Shown here: positions 7,127 to 14,212 of the stretch, piece after piece
How the letters are laid out: the number at the start of each line of letters is the position of its first letter
Numbering within the stretch: the first letter of the stretch is position 1
Source: CAZVAR01 sp964625225
GTDB lineage: Bacteria > Pseudomonadota > Alphaproteobacteria > JAJUGE01
NCBI GenBank assembly: GCA_964625225.1
Contig: CAZVAR010000086.1
Span: 1 to 16,275 of the forward strand
DNA: 16,275 bases
Reading direction: 5' to 3'
Notes under the pieces: model-generated
Told to the model about the DNA's origin: nothing
The model's database searches: none
The model's input: the letters and a program-made list of their open reading frames with translations, nothing else
Position numbers and translations under genes: made by a program

Positions 7127-8314
7127 GTGTCTTTGACAATGCGTTCCGTACGTTTCGACGCGCCGGCGGGACGGCCGGTTCGCCGGGTGCTGGCAGGGAT
7201 CATGGCGGTCCTGCTATGGGTCGCCGCCGGCGTGGCGGGTGCAGCGCCGCAGATGGACACACCTGCCAAGCACGCACTCCTGGTCGATATGAAAACCGGG
7301 ACGGTCCTGCTCGAGAAGGCCGCCGACGTGCCGATGCCGCCGGCCTCGATGAGCAAGCTGATGACCACCTACATGCTGTTCGAGCGCCTCAAGCAGGGCC
7401 GGCTGTCGCTGGACGATACCTTCCCGGTCAGCGAGAACGCCTGGCGCAAGGGCGGCTCGAAGATGTTCGTCGAAGTCAACAGCCGGGTTTCCGTCGAGGA
7501 TCTGATCCGTGGCATCGTTGTCCAGTCGGGTAACGATGCCTGTATCGTCGTGGCGGAGGCTCTCGCCGGGTCGGAGGCGGCGTTTGCCGAGCAGATGACG
7601 CGCCGGGCGCGCGAGCTCGGACTGACCAACAGCGTGTTCCGGAACGCAACCGGTTGGCCTGATCCCGGCCACTACATGACGGCGCACGATCTCGCTCGGC
7701 TCGCCGAGCGGATGATCAGGGATTTCCCCGAATACTACAAATATTACAGCGAAACCGAATTTACCTATAATGGGATCAAGCAAGGCAACCGTAACCCGCT
7801 CCTATACAAGAATATGGGGGCGGACGGGCTGAAGACCGGCCACACCGAAGAGTCGGGATACGGCCTGACCGCGTCGGTCGAGCGCGACGGCCGCAGGCTT
7901 ATCCTGGTGATCAACGGGCTGAGCAGTACCAACGAGCGCTCGCGCGAGGCGGAGCGGCTCATCGAGTGGGGCTTCCGCGAGTTCGGCGCCTACGACCTGT
8001 TCGCGGCTGGCGAAACGGTCGATACGGCCGAGGTCTGGCTGGGCGAGGCCGCAACGGTGCCGCTGGTGCTCGAGGAGGATCTCGCCGTCACGCTGGACCG
8101 GCAGGCACGCCGGGACATGAAAGTCTCCGTCCAGTACGAGGGTCCCGTTGCGGCGCCGATCCGCAAAGGGCAGCGCATCGCGACCCTGGTCGTCACGGCG
8201 CCCGATTCCGAGCCGGTGGAGCGGCCGCTGCTCGCGGGGGCCGATGTCGAGCGGCGCGGTCTGTTCGGACGGATCGGCGCTGCGATCGGCTATTTTCTCT
8301 GGGGGGCCGGGTGA
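7127..8314 (+). CDS. D-alanyl-D-alanine carboxypeptidase, PBP5/6 (peptidase S11) family
   Basis: This periplasmic penicillin-binding protein trims the terminal D-Ala from peptidoglycan pentapeptides. Counting from GTG 7127 it has 395 residues. The signal peptide (VLAGIMAVLLWVAAGVAGA) ends near residue 40. Catalytic motifs are S74-M-S-K77, S134-G-N136 and K236-T-G, all in canonical order. The YYKYYSETEF segment near 203-212 is typical of S11 carboxypeptidases and explains a short A/T-rich patch. A C-terminal beta domain follows, and the last about 20 residues (RIGAAIGYFLWGAG) form a likely membrane-anchoring helix. The start is uncertain: GGGGAAGGA at 7117-7125 is very close to GTG 7127, well spaced for TTG 7133, and 13 bp from ATG 7139. 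Its end overlaps tmk by 4 bp (GTGA). Confidence 0.93.
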   Translation: MSLTMRSVRFDAPAGRPVRRVLAGIMAVLLWVAAGVAGAAPQMDTPAKHALLVDMKTGTVLLEKAADVPMPPASMSKLMTTYMLFERLKQGRLSLDDTFPVSENAWRKGGSKMFVEVNSRVSVEDLIRGIVVQSGNDACIVVAEALAGSEAAFAEQMTRRARELGLTNSVFRNATGWPDPGHYMTAHDLARLAERMIRDFPEYYKYYSETEFTYNGIKQGNRNPLLYKNMGADGLKTGHTEESGYGLTASVERDGRRLILVINGLSSTNERSREAERLIEWGFREFGAYDLFAAGETVDTAEVWLGEAATVPLVLEEDLAVTLDRQARRDMKVSVQYEGPVAAPIRKGQRIATLVVTAPDSEPVERPLLAGADVERRGLFGRIGAAIGYFLWGAG

Positions 8315-8961
8315 CGCAGACCGCCGCCCGGGGTCGCTTCGTTACCTTCGAGGGCAGCGAGGGTGCGGGCAAGTCGACACAGGTCCGGATGCTGGTCGAC
8401 GCACTGACCAACGCCGGTACCGCCGCCATCGCGACGCGTGAGCCCGGCGGGTCGCCGGCCGCGGAGGAGGTCCGGGCACTGCTGGTCGCCGGTGGGGCCG
8501 ACCGCTGGGATCCGATCGCCGAGACGCTGCTGCACTTTGCGGCTCGCCGCGAGCACTTGCGGACCACCATCAGGCCGGCGCGGGCGCGAGGGATCTGGGT
8601 TGTGTGCGACCGCTTTGCGGATTCGACCATGGCCTATCAGCATTATGGCCAGGGGGTACCGCGAGATGCGGTCGAGGCGCTGCGCGCCCTGGTGGTCGGC
8701 GCGGACGACGAGCCCGAGCTGACGATCGTGCTGAATCTGCCGCCAGAGGCGGGGCTCGCGCGTGCCGCGAGACGAGCCGAAGCTGAGGCACGCTACGAGG
8801 CGATGGGACTAGCCTTTCACCGCCGGGTTCACGCCGGCTTTCTGGAAATCGCCGCGGCGCATCCCGAGCGCTGCGCCGTCCTGGACGCCACCGGCGAGCC
8901 GGCGGCGGTCCATGCCGCGGTGCGCACGCTGGTCCGGGAGCGGCTGGGAGCGAGGCTGTGA
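8311..8961 (+). CDS. tmk: Thymidylate (dTMP) kinase
   Basis: The enzyme phosphorylates dTMP to dTDP in the cytoplasm, an essential step of dTTP synthesis. The product is 216 residues from GTG 8311, which overlaps the carboxypeptidase stop as GTGA; the same frame is open further upstream, but only this start gives the normal N terminus. The P-loop is FEGSEGAGKST (13-23), followed by TREPGGSPAAEEVR (42-55) for dTMP binding and CDRFADSTMAYQ (99-110), the DR[YF]xDS motif. The Arg-rich lid lies around AARRAEAEARYE. Upstream is a cell-wall gene and downstream is holB with another 4-bp overlap, so translation is probably coupled through all three. The tmk-holB pair is widespread in bacteria. Confidence 0.95.
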   Translation: MTQTAARGRFVTFEGSEGAGKSTQVRMLVDALTNAGTAAIATREPGGSPAAEEVRALLVAGGADRWDPIAETLLHFAARREHLRTTIRPARARGIWVVCDRFADSTMAYQHYGQGVPRDAVEALRALVVGADDEPELTIVLNLPPEAGLARAARRAEAEARYEAMGLAFHRRVHAGFLEIAAAHPERCAVLDATGEPAAVHAAVRTLVRERLGARL

Positions 8962-10058
8962 AGCGCGGGGCCGCGGACGAGGAGGACAGCGCGGAGCAGA
9001 TCGGTCCGCGCTGGACGGCCGATCTCGTCGGCCACGCGGACGCGGAACGAATGCTGCTGGAGGCCTACGCCTCCGGTCGCATGCATCATACCTGGCTGAT
9101 TGCCGGACCGCGCGGCATCGGCAAGGCGACCCTGGCGTTCCGCTTCGCGCGATTCCTGCTGTCCGGAGGGCAGGGCGGTTCTCTCCGCGTCGATCCGAGC
9201 GATCCGCTGTTCCGACGGGTCGGCGCCGGCTCGCATCTCGACCTGCTGACGATCGAGCGGGGGATGGGTAAGGGGAGCGCGCGCCGCTCGGAAATCGTGG
9301 TCGACGACGCGCGCCGGATCAGCGGCTTCCTCCGGCAAACGCCCGGGGAAGGGGGATGGCGCGTCGTCATCGTCGACAGTGCCGACGAGATGAACGCGAA
9401 CGCCGCCAACGCGCTGCTGAAGCTGCTGGAAGAACCGCCGCCCCGCAGCCTGCTGCTGCTCGTCAGCCACAATCCGGGGCGGCTTCTGCCGACGATCCGC
9501 TCACGCTGCCGCCGGCTGACGCTGCGGCCGCTGACGATGGGGGAGACGGCGGCGGTCACCCGCGCGCAGGCGCCGGATCTCGATCCGGACACGGTCGAAG
9601 TCCTGGCTCGGCTATCGGAAGGCAGCCCGGGTGTCGCGTTGACGCTGGCCCGGCAGGGGGGCGCCGACCTGTTCCGGGCCATGGTCGAGCTGCTGGGGAC
9701 CCTGCCTACGCTCGACGGCGCGGCCCTGCACGGTCTCGTCGAGCGGTTCGCGCCGAGCGGATCCGACCCGGGCTTCGACGCTTTCACCGGCCTGCTGTTG
9801 TGGTGGCTGGCCCGCCTGGTCCGGGTCGCAGCAGCGCCGGAGGCGGCGCTGGATCAAGAAATCATCGCCGGCGAGGCGCGGACGCTGCGCCGGCTCGCGT
9901 CGGCGGCCCCGCTTGATCGCTGGTGCGAGGTATGGGAGAAGGTCGGTCGTCTGGTCGCCCAGGCCGATGCGAAGAACCTCGACCGCCGCCAGGTGGTTCT
10001 AGACGTGTTCCTGTGCATTCAGGCCGCGCTTCGGCCCGCCGGCAGGGTGGCGGCCTGA
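8958..10058 (+). CDS. holB: DNA polymerase III subunit delta' (clamp loader)
   Basis: Delta' is the rigid stator subunit of the clamp loader, which opens and loads the beta sliding clamp. The 366-residue protein starts at GTG 8958 within the tmk stop (GTGA overlap). A degenerate P-loop, AGPRGIGKAT, lies at about 49-58. The segment NANAANALLKLLEEPPPRS is the clamp-loader Walker B/sensor region typical of HolB and DnaX relatives. The SRC motif with its arginine finger is in IRSRCRRLTLRPL. The Cys4 zinc module of E. coli delta' is absent: the region between the P-loop and Walker B has no cysteines. After 65 bp comes metG, so a shared transcript is likely. Confidence 0.92.
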   Translation: MKRGAADEEDSAEQIGPRWTADLVGHADAERMLLEAYASGRMHHTWLIAGPRGIGKATLAFRFARFLLSGGQGGSLRVDPSDPLFRRVGAGSHLDLLTIERGMGKGSARRSEIVVDDARRISGFLRQTPGEGGWRVVIVDSADEMNANAANALLKLLEEPPPRSLLLLVSHNPGRLLPTIRSRCRRLTLRPLTMGETAAVTRAQAPDLDPDTVEVLARLSEGSPGVALTLARQGGADLFRAMVELLGTLPTLDGAALHGLVERFAPSGSDPGFDAFTGLLLWWLARLVRVAAAPEAALDQEIIAGEARTLRRLASAAPLDRWCEVWEKVGRLVAQADAKNLDRRQVVLDVFLCIQAALRPAGRVAA

Positions 10059-10111
10059 GCGCCCTCCAGGATAGCGGGGAGGGGCGGCCGGAACCCCGAG
10101 TCGAGCGCGCC

Positions 10112-10117
10112 AGGAGA
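10112..10117 (+). promoter_or_regulatory. Ribosome-binding site that fixes the metG start
   Basis: AGGAGA lies 6 bp before ATG 10124. The reading frame is open for another 67 codons upstream, inside holB, so this site and the conserved N terminus decide the start. Confidence 0.7.
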
Positions 10118-10123
10118 GCGGAG

Positions 10124-11683
10124 ATGGCCGACAGAAGGCCGTTCTACATCACGACGCCGATCTATTATGTGAACGATGACCCACACATCGGCCACGCCTA
10201 CACCACGCTGGCGTGCGACGTGCTGGCGCGCTTCAAGCGCCTCGACGGGTACGACGTCCGATTCCTGACCGGCACCGACGAGCATGGTCAGAAGGTGGAG
10301 AAGGCGGCGCGTGCGGCGGGCACCGACCCGAAGAGCTTCACCGATCGAGTCTCCCAGAATTTCAGGGCGTTGGCGAAGGCGATGAACTTCTCCAACGACG
10401 ATTTCATTCGCACCACCGAACCGCGCCACATCGCCGCGGCGCAGGCGCTGTGGCAGCGGCTGGTCGAGCGGGGCGAGATCTATCTGGGCACCTATGCGGG
10501 CTGGTACGCGGTGCGCGACGAGGCGTTCTACGCGGAGAGCGAACTGACGCTTGGACCGGACGGGCAGCGCCGGGCGCCGAGCGGCGCCGAAGTCGAATGG
10601 GTCGAGGAGCCGAGCTACTTCTTCCGTCTGTCGGCGTGGCAGGACCGCCTGCTGCAGCTCTACGAGGAGCGCCCGGACTTCATCGCGCCGGCGAGCCGAC
10701 GCAACGAGGTGATCAGCTTCGTGCGCAGCGGCCTGCAGGACCTGTCCGTGTCGCGGACGAGCTTCGACTGGGGCGTGCCGGTCCCGGGCGACCCGAAGCA
10801 CGTCATGTATGTCTGGCTGGACGCCCTGACGAACTACATCACGGCCGTGGGCTATCCGGACACGGAAAGCGAAGATTTTACTACGTATTGGCCGGCCGAT
10901 CTTCACATGGTCGGCAAAGACATACTGCGCTTTCACGCGGTCTACTGGCCTGCCTTTCTGATCGCCGCGGGAATCGAGCCGCCCAAGCGGGTCTTCGCGC
11001 ATGGCTGGTGGACGAACGAGGGCCAGAAGATCTCGAAGTCGCTCGGCAACGTCATCAGCCCGTATGCGCTGGTGGAACGTTACGGTCTCGACCAAGTGCG
11101 CTATTTCCTGCTGCGCGAGGTGCCGTTCGGCAATGACGGCGACTTCTCGCACCGATCGATGGTCACGCGGATCAACACCGAACTGGCCAACGACTACGGA
11201 AATCTGTGCCAGCGCGTGCTGTCGATGATCGCGCGGAGCTGCGATGCACGGGTGCCGCGGCCGGGTCAGCTGGTCGCCGAGGACGAGGCGCTGCTGCACG
11301 CCGCCCGCGGCCTGCTGACCGAGCTGCGCGGACACATGGACGTCCAGGCCTTCCACGAGGCATTGGAGGCGATCTGGGTCGTGGTGCGGGCCGCCAATGT
11401 CTATGTAGACCGGCAGGCTCCCTGGGCGTTGCGCAAGACCGATCCCGCACGAATGGAGACCGTGCTGTACGTGCTGGCCGAAGCGATCCGGCATTTGGCG
11501 ATCTATACGCAACCCTTCATGCCGGACGCGTCCGCGCGCATTCTCGACCAGCTTGCCGTCCCGGCGACGGCACGGAGCTTCGCGGCGCTCGGTGAAAGCG
11601 GGGCGCTGGTGCCCGGCAATCCGTTGCCCACGCCGACCGGGGTGTTTCCCCGCTATGCCGCTGACGCAGAGGCGGCCCGCTGA
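10124..11683 (+). CDS. metG: Methionyl-tRNA synthetase
   Basis: This class I aminoacyl-tRNA synthetase charges initiator and elongator tRNA-Met with methionine. The product is 519 residues. The HIGH signature is at 21-24 (DPHIGHAYTT), FLTGTDEHGQK follows at about 47-57, and the KMSKS loop is KISKS at 302-306. The region that carries a zinc knuckle in E. coli-type enzymes (around GWYAVRDEAFYAE) has no cysteines, so this is the zinc-free form. The protein ends after the anticodon-binding helical domain and has no C-terminal EMAP/Trbp111-like tRNA-binding domain, as is usual for alphaproteobacterial enzymes. The stop overlaps the tatD start by one base (TGATG), giving translational coupling. Confidence 0.96.
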   Translation: MADRRPFYITTPIYYVNDDPHIGHAYTTLACDVLARFKRLDGYDVRFLTGTDEHGQKVEKAARAAGTDPKSFTDRVSQNFRALAKAMNFSNDDFIRTTEPRHIAAAQALWQRLVERGEIYLGTYAGWYAVRDEAFYAESELTLGPDGQRRAPSGAEVEWVEEPSYFFRLSAWQDRLLQLYEERPDFIAPASRRNEVISFVRSGLQDLSVSRTSFDWGVPVPGDPKHVMYVWLDALTNYITAVGYPDTESEDFTTYWPADLHMVGKDILRFHAVYWPAFLIAAGIEPPKRVFAHGWWTNEGQKISKSLGNVISPYALVERYGLDQVRYFLLREVPFGNDGDFSHRSMVTRINTELANDYGNLCQRVLSMIARSCDARVPRPGQLVAEDEALLHAARGLLTELRGHMDVQAFHEALEAIWVVVRAANVYVDRQAPWALRKTDPARMETVLYVLAEAIRHLAIYTQPFMPDASARILDQLAVPATARSFAALGESGALVPGNPLPTPTGVFPRYAADAEAAR

Positions 11684-12477
11684 TGCTGGTGGACAGCCAT
11701 TGTCATCTCGACTTCGAGGACTATCGGGACGACCTCGATGCGGTGATCGCGCGCGCCCGGGCCGCCGGCGTGCGGCTGATGGTGACGATCTGTACCCGCA
11801 TCAGCAGGCTCGCCGAGACCCTCGCGATCGTCGAGCGTTACCCGGAAGTCTACTGTGCCGCGGGTATTCATCCGCACCATGTGGCGGAGGAGGGGGTGCC
11901 GACCGTGGAGCGTCTGGTAGAGATCACGGCGCACCCCAAGGTCGTCGGGATCGGCGAGACCGGGCTGGATTACTTCTACGACCGCAGTCCCCGGGACATG
12001 CAGCGCGAGTCCTTCCGGGTGCATATCGAGGCGGCGCGGCGGACGGGGCTGCCCTTCATCATTCACACCCGCGACGCCGACGCCGACATGATCGCGATGC
12101 TGCGCGACGCCTGCGCCGACCGTGCGGTGCCGGGACTGCTGCATTGCTTCAGCTCCGGCCGCGAGCTCGCCGAGACGGCCATCGGTCTCGGTCTCTATGT
12201 TTCGGCCTCGGGAATCGCGACGTTCCGCAACGCCGAGGCCATTCGGGAGGTGCTGCGCGATCTTCCGGCCGATCGCCTCCTGGTCGAGACCGACGCACCG
12301 TTCCTCGCACCCGTGCCGAAGCGCGGCAAGCGGAACGAGCCGGCGTTCGTGACCCACACCGCTGCGGCTCTCGCGGCGTTGCGTGGGGTTTCCGAAACGG
12401 AGTTCGCGCGGCAGACGACCGACAACTTCTTCCGGCTGTTCCGCAAGGTGCCGAGGCCGGCCGCCGCATGCGCGTGA
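11683..12477 (+). CDS. TatD-family metal-dependent hydrolase/DNase
   Basis: TatD proteins are TIM-barrel amidohydrolase-superfamily nucleases that act on DNA 3' ends with a divalent metal. The 264-residue product carries all metal ligands: H6 and H8 in VDSHCHLDF, E92 in GIGETGLDY, H128 in FIIHTRDAD, H154 in LLHCFSS, and D204 in VETDAPFLAP. It starts inside the metG stop codon. The end PRPAAACA overlaps by 10 bp the ATG of what should be an MBL-fold gene, but in this copy that gene is a remnant. The last 76 bp are repeated at 14137-14212 upstream of the intact MBL-fold gene. The protein itself looks complete and functional. Confidence 0.93.
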   Translation: MLVDSHCHLDFEDYRDDLDAVIARARAAGVRLMVTICTRISRLAETLAIVERYPEVYCAAGIHPHHVAEEGVPTVERLVEITAHPKVVGIGETGLDYFYDRSPRDMQRESFRVHIEAARRTGLPFIIHTRDADADMIAMLRDACADRAVPGLLHCFSSGRELAETAIGLGLYVSASGIATFRNAEAIREVLRDLPADRLLVETDAPFLAPVPKRGKRNEPAFVTHTAAALAALRGVSETEFARQTTDNFFRLFRKVPRPAAACA

Positions 12478-12494
12478 CGATACCCGGCTGCGGC
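12402..12494 (+). repeat. 93-bp direct repeat, copy 1 (tatD 3' end plus mbl 5' end)
   Basis: This segment aligns without gaps to 14137-14229, with 86 of 93 bases identical by my count. It spans the last 25 codons of tatD and the first nine codons of the MBL-fold gene. The two copies are 1,735 bp apart and bracket the reverse-strand CBS-DUF2267 gene. Confidence 0.9.
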
Positions 12495-12555
12495 CCTGGA
12501 TCGAGCGCGTGCGGCCCGAGCGCGCCGCACTGCCCCACATGAACCGCATGCCGGA
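12468..12555 (+). pseudogene. Internally deleted remnant of the MBL-fold hydrolase gene
   Basis: From ATG 12468 the sequence reads MRVTIPGCG, like the intact gene's MRVTILGCG. It then jumps at 12494/12495 to a stretch matching 14837-14897 near the 3' end of that gene (54 of 61 bases, no gaps; encoding WIERVRPERAVLTHMNHML in the intact copy). Relative to the intact gene, 607 bases (14230-14836 equivalent) are missing. Because 607 is not a multiple of three, the fusion is out of frame and stops after 24 codons. All of the HxHxDH metal-binding motif is lost, so no function is expected. After 12555 I see no further similarity. Confidence 0.85.
12495..12555 (+). repeat. 61-bp repeat, copy 1 (mbl 3' region)
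   Basis: This aligns without gaps to 14837-14897 inside the intact MBL-fold gene, with 54 of 61 bases identical. It is the 3' half of the internally deleted remnant. Confidence 0.85.
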
Positions 12556-12775
12556 CCCGACCCACGGCTCCAACGGCGACGACACGCGCCGATCAGCGAC
12601 ATCGGTCGTCGCCTCCACGGTGCGCATCCCGATTGTGTGTCCGGTACGGGACCGGCCTCCGGCTTCGCGGTTCCGATCCCTCCCGGCATCGCGCCCGCCT
12701 TATGCGGCACGCGCTCGATGCGGGCGCGCGCGGCATGCGGGGTGCGACGGGTCCATCGGTGGGATCCCGCCACAC
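12556..12775. other. Non-coding stretch downstream of the mbl remnant and the CBS-DUF2267 gene
   Basis: This lies between two 3' ends, the mbl remnant and the reverse-strand CBS gene. I recognise no protein, RNA gene or strong terminator. A GGGATCCC palindrome occurs just past the CBS stop, without a T-run. The open frames crossing it have no recognisable sequence. It is most likely decayed or spacer DNA. Confidence 0.5.
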
Positions 12776-13684
12776 TTATCGCGTGGGCGGCGGGAAGAGA
12801 TCCTTCATGTCCTCCGGCATCTGGGCCCGGACGTTCTCGATCTGACCGGGAGCCACATTGTCGCTGATGACCTTGCAAACCGCGCGCAGGACCGCGGCCG
12901 CCCGCTCGGCTTCGAGACCGAGCGCCCGACCGATTTCGGTCTCGATGGCATCGGCCGTCACCGCTCGGTTGGGTCCGTCGAGGCACTGTTCAAGCCCGGG
13001 CTGCAGTCGCGATGGCAGTTGCGCCATGAGATCCCGAGCTTCGTGGGGGGTCAGGCGGCGACAAAGCATGCAGGTCGCCAGCAGCAAGGCCTGTTCCGAT
13101 TTTTCACGATCCAGCCCGGTGGCGCTGGCAACAGCCGCGAGGAAGCGACCGCACGTGGCGTCGGCCCGCGCCTTGGCGCGTACCAGCGCGCGGGCACGAC
13201 CGACGGCCTGACCCTCCGCGCGCGCCGGAGATGTCGGGTGCAGCGTTCCGGCAGGTTTGTGCGGTGCCTCGACCTCGAGCTGGGCGGTGACGATCGAGCG
13301 CAGATCCTCCAGTCCGACCGAGCCGTCCACCACCAGGTCGTCGAAGGTGACGAGCCCGACCGGCCGCCCGTTTTCGGTAATAGGAATGCGACGAACGGCA
13401 TGCTCGCGCATCAGACGGACCACCTCATCGAGATCCGCGCCGATGTCGCAGGTGACCACCCCTTCGGACATAACCTCGCTCAACGGCGTCGTTTTCGGGT
13501 CCAGGTCGCCTCCGAGAACGCCAAGGGCGAGATCACGGTCGGTGAGAATGCCAGCCAGACCTTGCGGCTGGCTCACCAGTATCGCGCCGATATGGTTGTC
13601 AGCCATTGCCCGCGCCGCCTGGTACGTCGTGGCCTGTCGGCCGAGAATGACCATCCGCGTCCTGCGGAAACGATCGAGAGACAT
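12776..13684 (-). CDS. CBS-domain pair fused to DUF2267
   Basis: This is a probable cytoplasmic regulatory protein of unknown target. The 302 residues comprise two CBS motifs (about 14-60 with GAILVSQPQGLAGILTDRDL, and 72-120 with RRIPITENGRPVGLVTFDDL), which commonly bind adenine nucleotides. A charged Ala/Arg-rich linker (145-175) follows, then a DUF2267 domain at about 177-298 (FLAAVASATGLDREKSEQAL, LMAQLPSRL, VRAQMPEDMKDLF). ATG 13684 is chosen because GGAGGG sits 4 bp upstream; 17 more codons are open further 5' but lack such a site. The gene is opposite in direction to all the flanking housekeeping genes and splits the usual tatD-mbl pair. CBS-DUF2267 proteins often appear near stress or small-ligand genes, but nothing here shows the role. 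Confidence 0.85.
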   Translation of the reverse strand: MSLDRFRRTRMVILGRQATTYQAARAMADNHIGAILVSQPQGLAGILTDRDLALGVLGGDLDPKTTPLSEVMSEGVVTCDIGADLDEVVRLMREHAVRRIPITENGRPVGLVTFDDLVVDGSVGLEDLRSIVTAQLEVEAPHKPAGTLHPTSPARAEGQAVGRARALVRAKARADATCGRFLAAVASATGLDREKSEQALLLATCMLCRRLTPHEARDLMAQLPSRLQPGLEQCLDGPNRAVTADAIETEIGRALGLEAERAAAVLRAVCKVISDNVAPGQIENVRAQMPEDMKDLFPPPTR

Positions 13685-13688
13685 GTCA

Positions 13689-13694
13689 CCCTCC
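13689..13694 (-). promoter_or_regulatory. Shine-Dalgarno for the CBS-DUF2267 gene
   Basis: On the - strand GGAGGG precedes the ATG at 13684 by 4 bases. This selects the 302-codon form over a longer one starting at 13735. Confidence 0.65.
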
Positions 13695-13760
13695 GCACGT
13701 TGGCAGGTACACACAGGACGAATTAACGGGATCACCCGAGCATTGTCGGCTTCTGAAAGG

Positions 13761-13787
13761 AATGTAGGGCGGCTTCTTGAGGGTCAA
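13761..13787 (-). promoter_or_regulatory. Possible promoter of the CBS-DUF2267 gene
   Basis: Reading the - strand, TTGACC (13787-13782) is followed after 15 bp by TACATT (13766-13761). The -35 box is good, but the -10 box is weak and the spacing short. It lies about 80 bp upstream of the ATG. Confidence 0.25.
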
Positions 13788-13840
13788 CAACGCCTACCGC
13801 CGTCGGCACGCGCCGCGATATCCCGCCTGCCTCCCGGGGA

Positions 13841-13860
13841 CGCGGTCCCAGGCGACCGCG
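13841..13860. other. Perfect 7-bp inverted repeat
   Basis: CGCGGTC and GACCGCG flank a 6-base loop (CCAGGC). It lies in the untranslated stretch upstream of the CBS gene and downstream of the possible - strand remnant at 13901. There is no T-run on either side. It could be a relic terminator or an operator. Confidence 0.3.
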
Positions 13861-13900
13861 GCGGGGAGGGTGTCCGGCCTTCCGCGGACCCCTTGGCGCG

Positions 13901-14100
13901 TCACCACTCGGCCCACGAGACGACGCGATGAAGGGCTTCCCGATAGGCGTGACTTTTGTGCGGATCGTGCGTGCGCATAAGGCTGCACGTCTGGGCAGCA
14001 GATCCCGTACTACCCGTTGTTCCTCCGACATGTCGAGATCGGCGATGAACGTATTGATGACACACGCCGGATGGCTTCCGCCGCCCGAGAACGCCCAACC
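13901..14100 (-). pseudogene. Possible frameshifted remnant of a reverse-strand gene
   Basis: One - strand frame gives a protein-like stretch, CVINTFIADLDMSEEQRVV, followed by RDLL (about 14062-14000). A second frame, one base off, continues with MRTHDPHKSHAYREALHRVV, then SWAEW and a stop at 13901. Both stretches look like soluble helical protein, unlike typical antisense translations here, and one frameshift around 13975-13995 would join them. I do not recognise the family. An accidental open frame in GC-rich DNA cannot be excluded. Confidence 0.25.
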
Positions 14101-14136
14101 GCGTTCCCTGCTGTCGCCGATCTGCCGATCGCCGGG

Positions 14137-14212
14137 GTTCGCGCGGCAGATGACCGCCAGGGTCTTCCGGCTGTTCCGCAAGGCGCCGAGGCCGGCCGCC
14201 GCATGCGCGTGA
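14137..14212 (+). pseudogene. Truncated tatD 3' end
   Basis: Twenty-four codons and the stop of a tatD-like gene remain, reading FARQMTARVFRLFRKAPRPA then AACA; the intact gene has FARQTTDNFFRLFRKVPRPA then AACA. The frame and the 10-bp overlap with the following ATG are preserved. All catalytic parts are missing. The frame is open upstream to an ATG at 13928, but that stretch has no TatD similarity. Confidence 0.8.

Larger units (their letters stand above)
13685..14136. other. Intergenic interval with no intact gene
   Basis: About 450 bp separate the CBS-DUF2267 start from the second copy of the tatD/mbl repeat. It should hold the CBS promoter. It may also hold a promoter for the intact MBL-fold gene, which here has lost its usual operon position behind tatD. 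Apart from the inverted repeat and the possible reverse-strand remnant, I see nothing recognisable. Confidence 0.5.

Noticed and set aside
7720..7815. A/T-rich patch inside the carboxypeptidase gene as a sign of foreign DNA
   Set aside because: It encodes the conserved Tyr- and Lys-rich YYKYYSETEF segment of the family, which forces A/T-rich codons.
10019..11512. 497-codon - strand open frame opposite metG
   Set aside because: metG is unmistakable on the + strand. The antisense translation is low-complexity with no family features.
12383..13726. 447-codon + strand open frame across the CBS-DUF2267 gene
   Set aside because: The reverse strand encodes clear CBS and DUF2267 domains with a good ribosome-binding site. 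The + frame is the shadow.
12495..14136. A transposon or other mobile element between the repeats
   Set aside because: No transposase, integrase, tRNA target or terminal inverted repeats could be seen. A 93-bp direct repeat is far longer than a normal target-site duplication and diverges by 7%, which fits gene-copy remnants better.
14017..14202. Longer MBL-fold protein starting at TTG 14017
   Set aside because: The extra N terminus would be encoded by the tatD tail in the wrong frame and unrelated upstream DNA. The family starts at MRVTILGCG.
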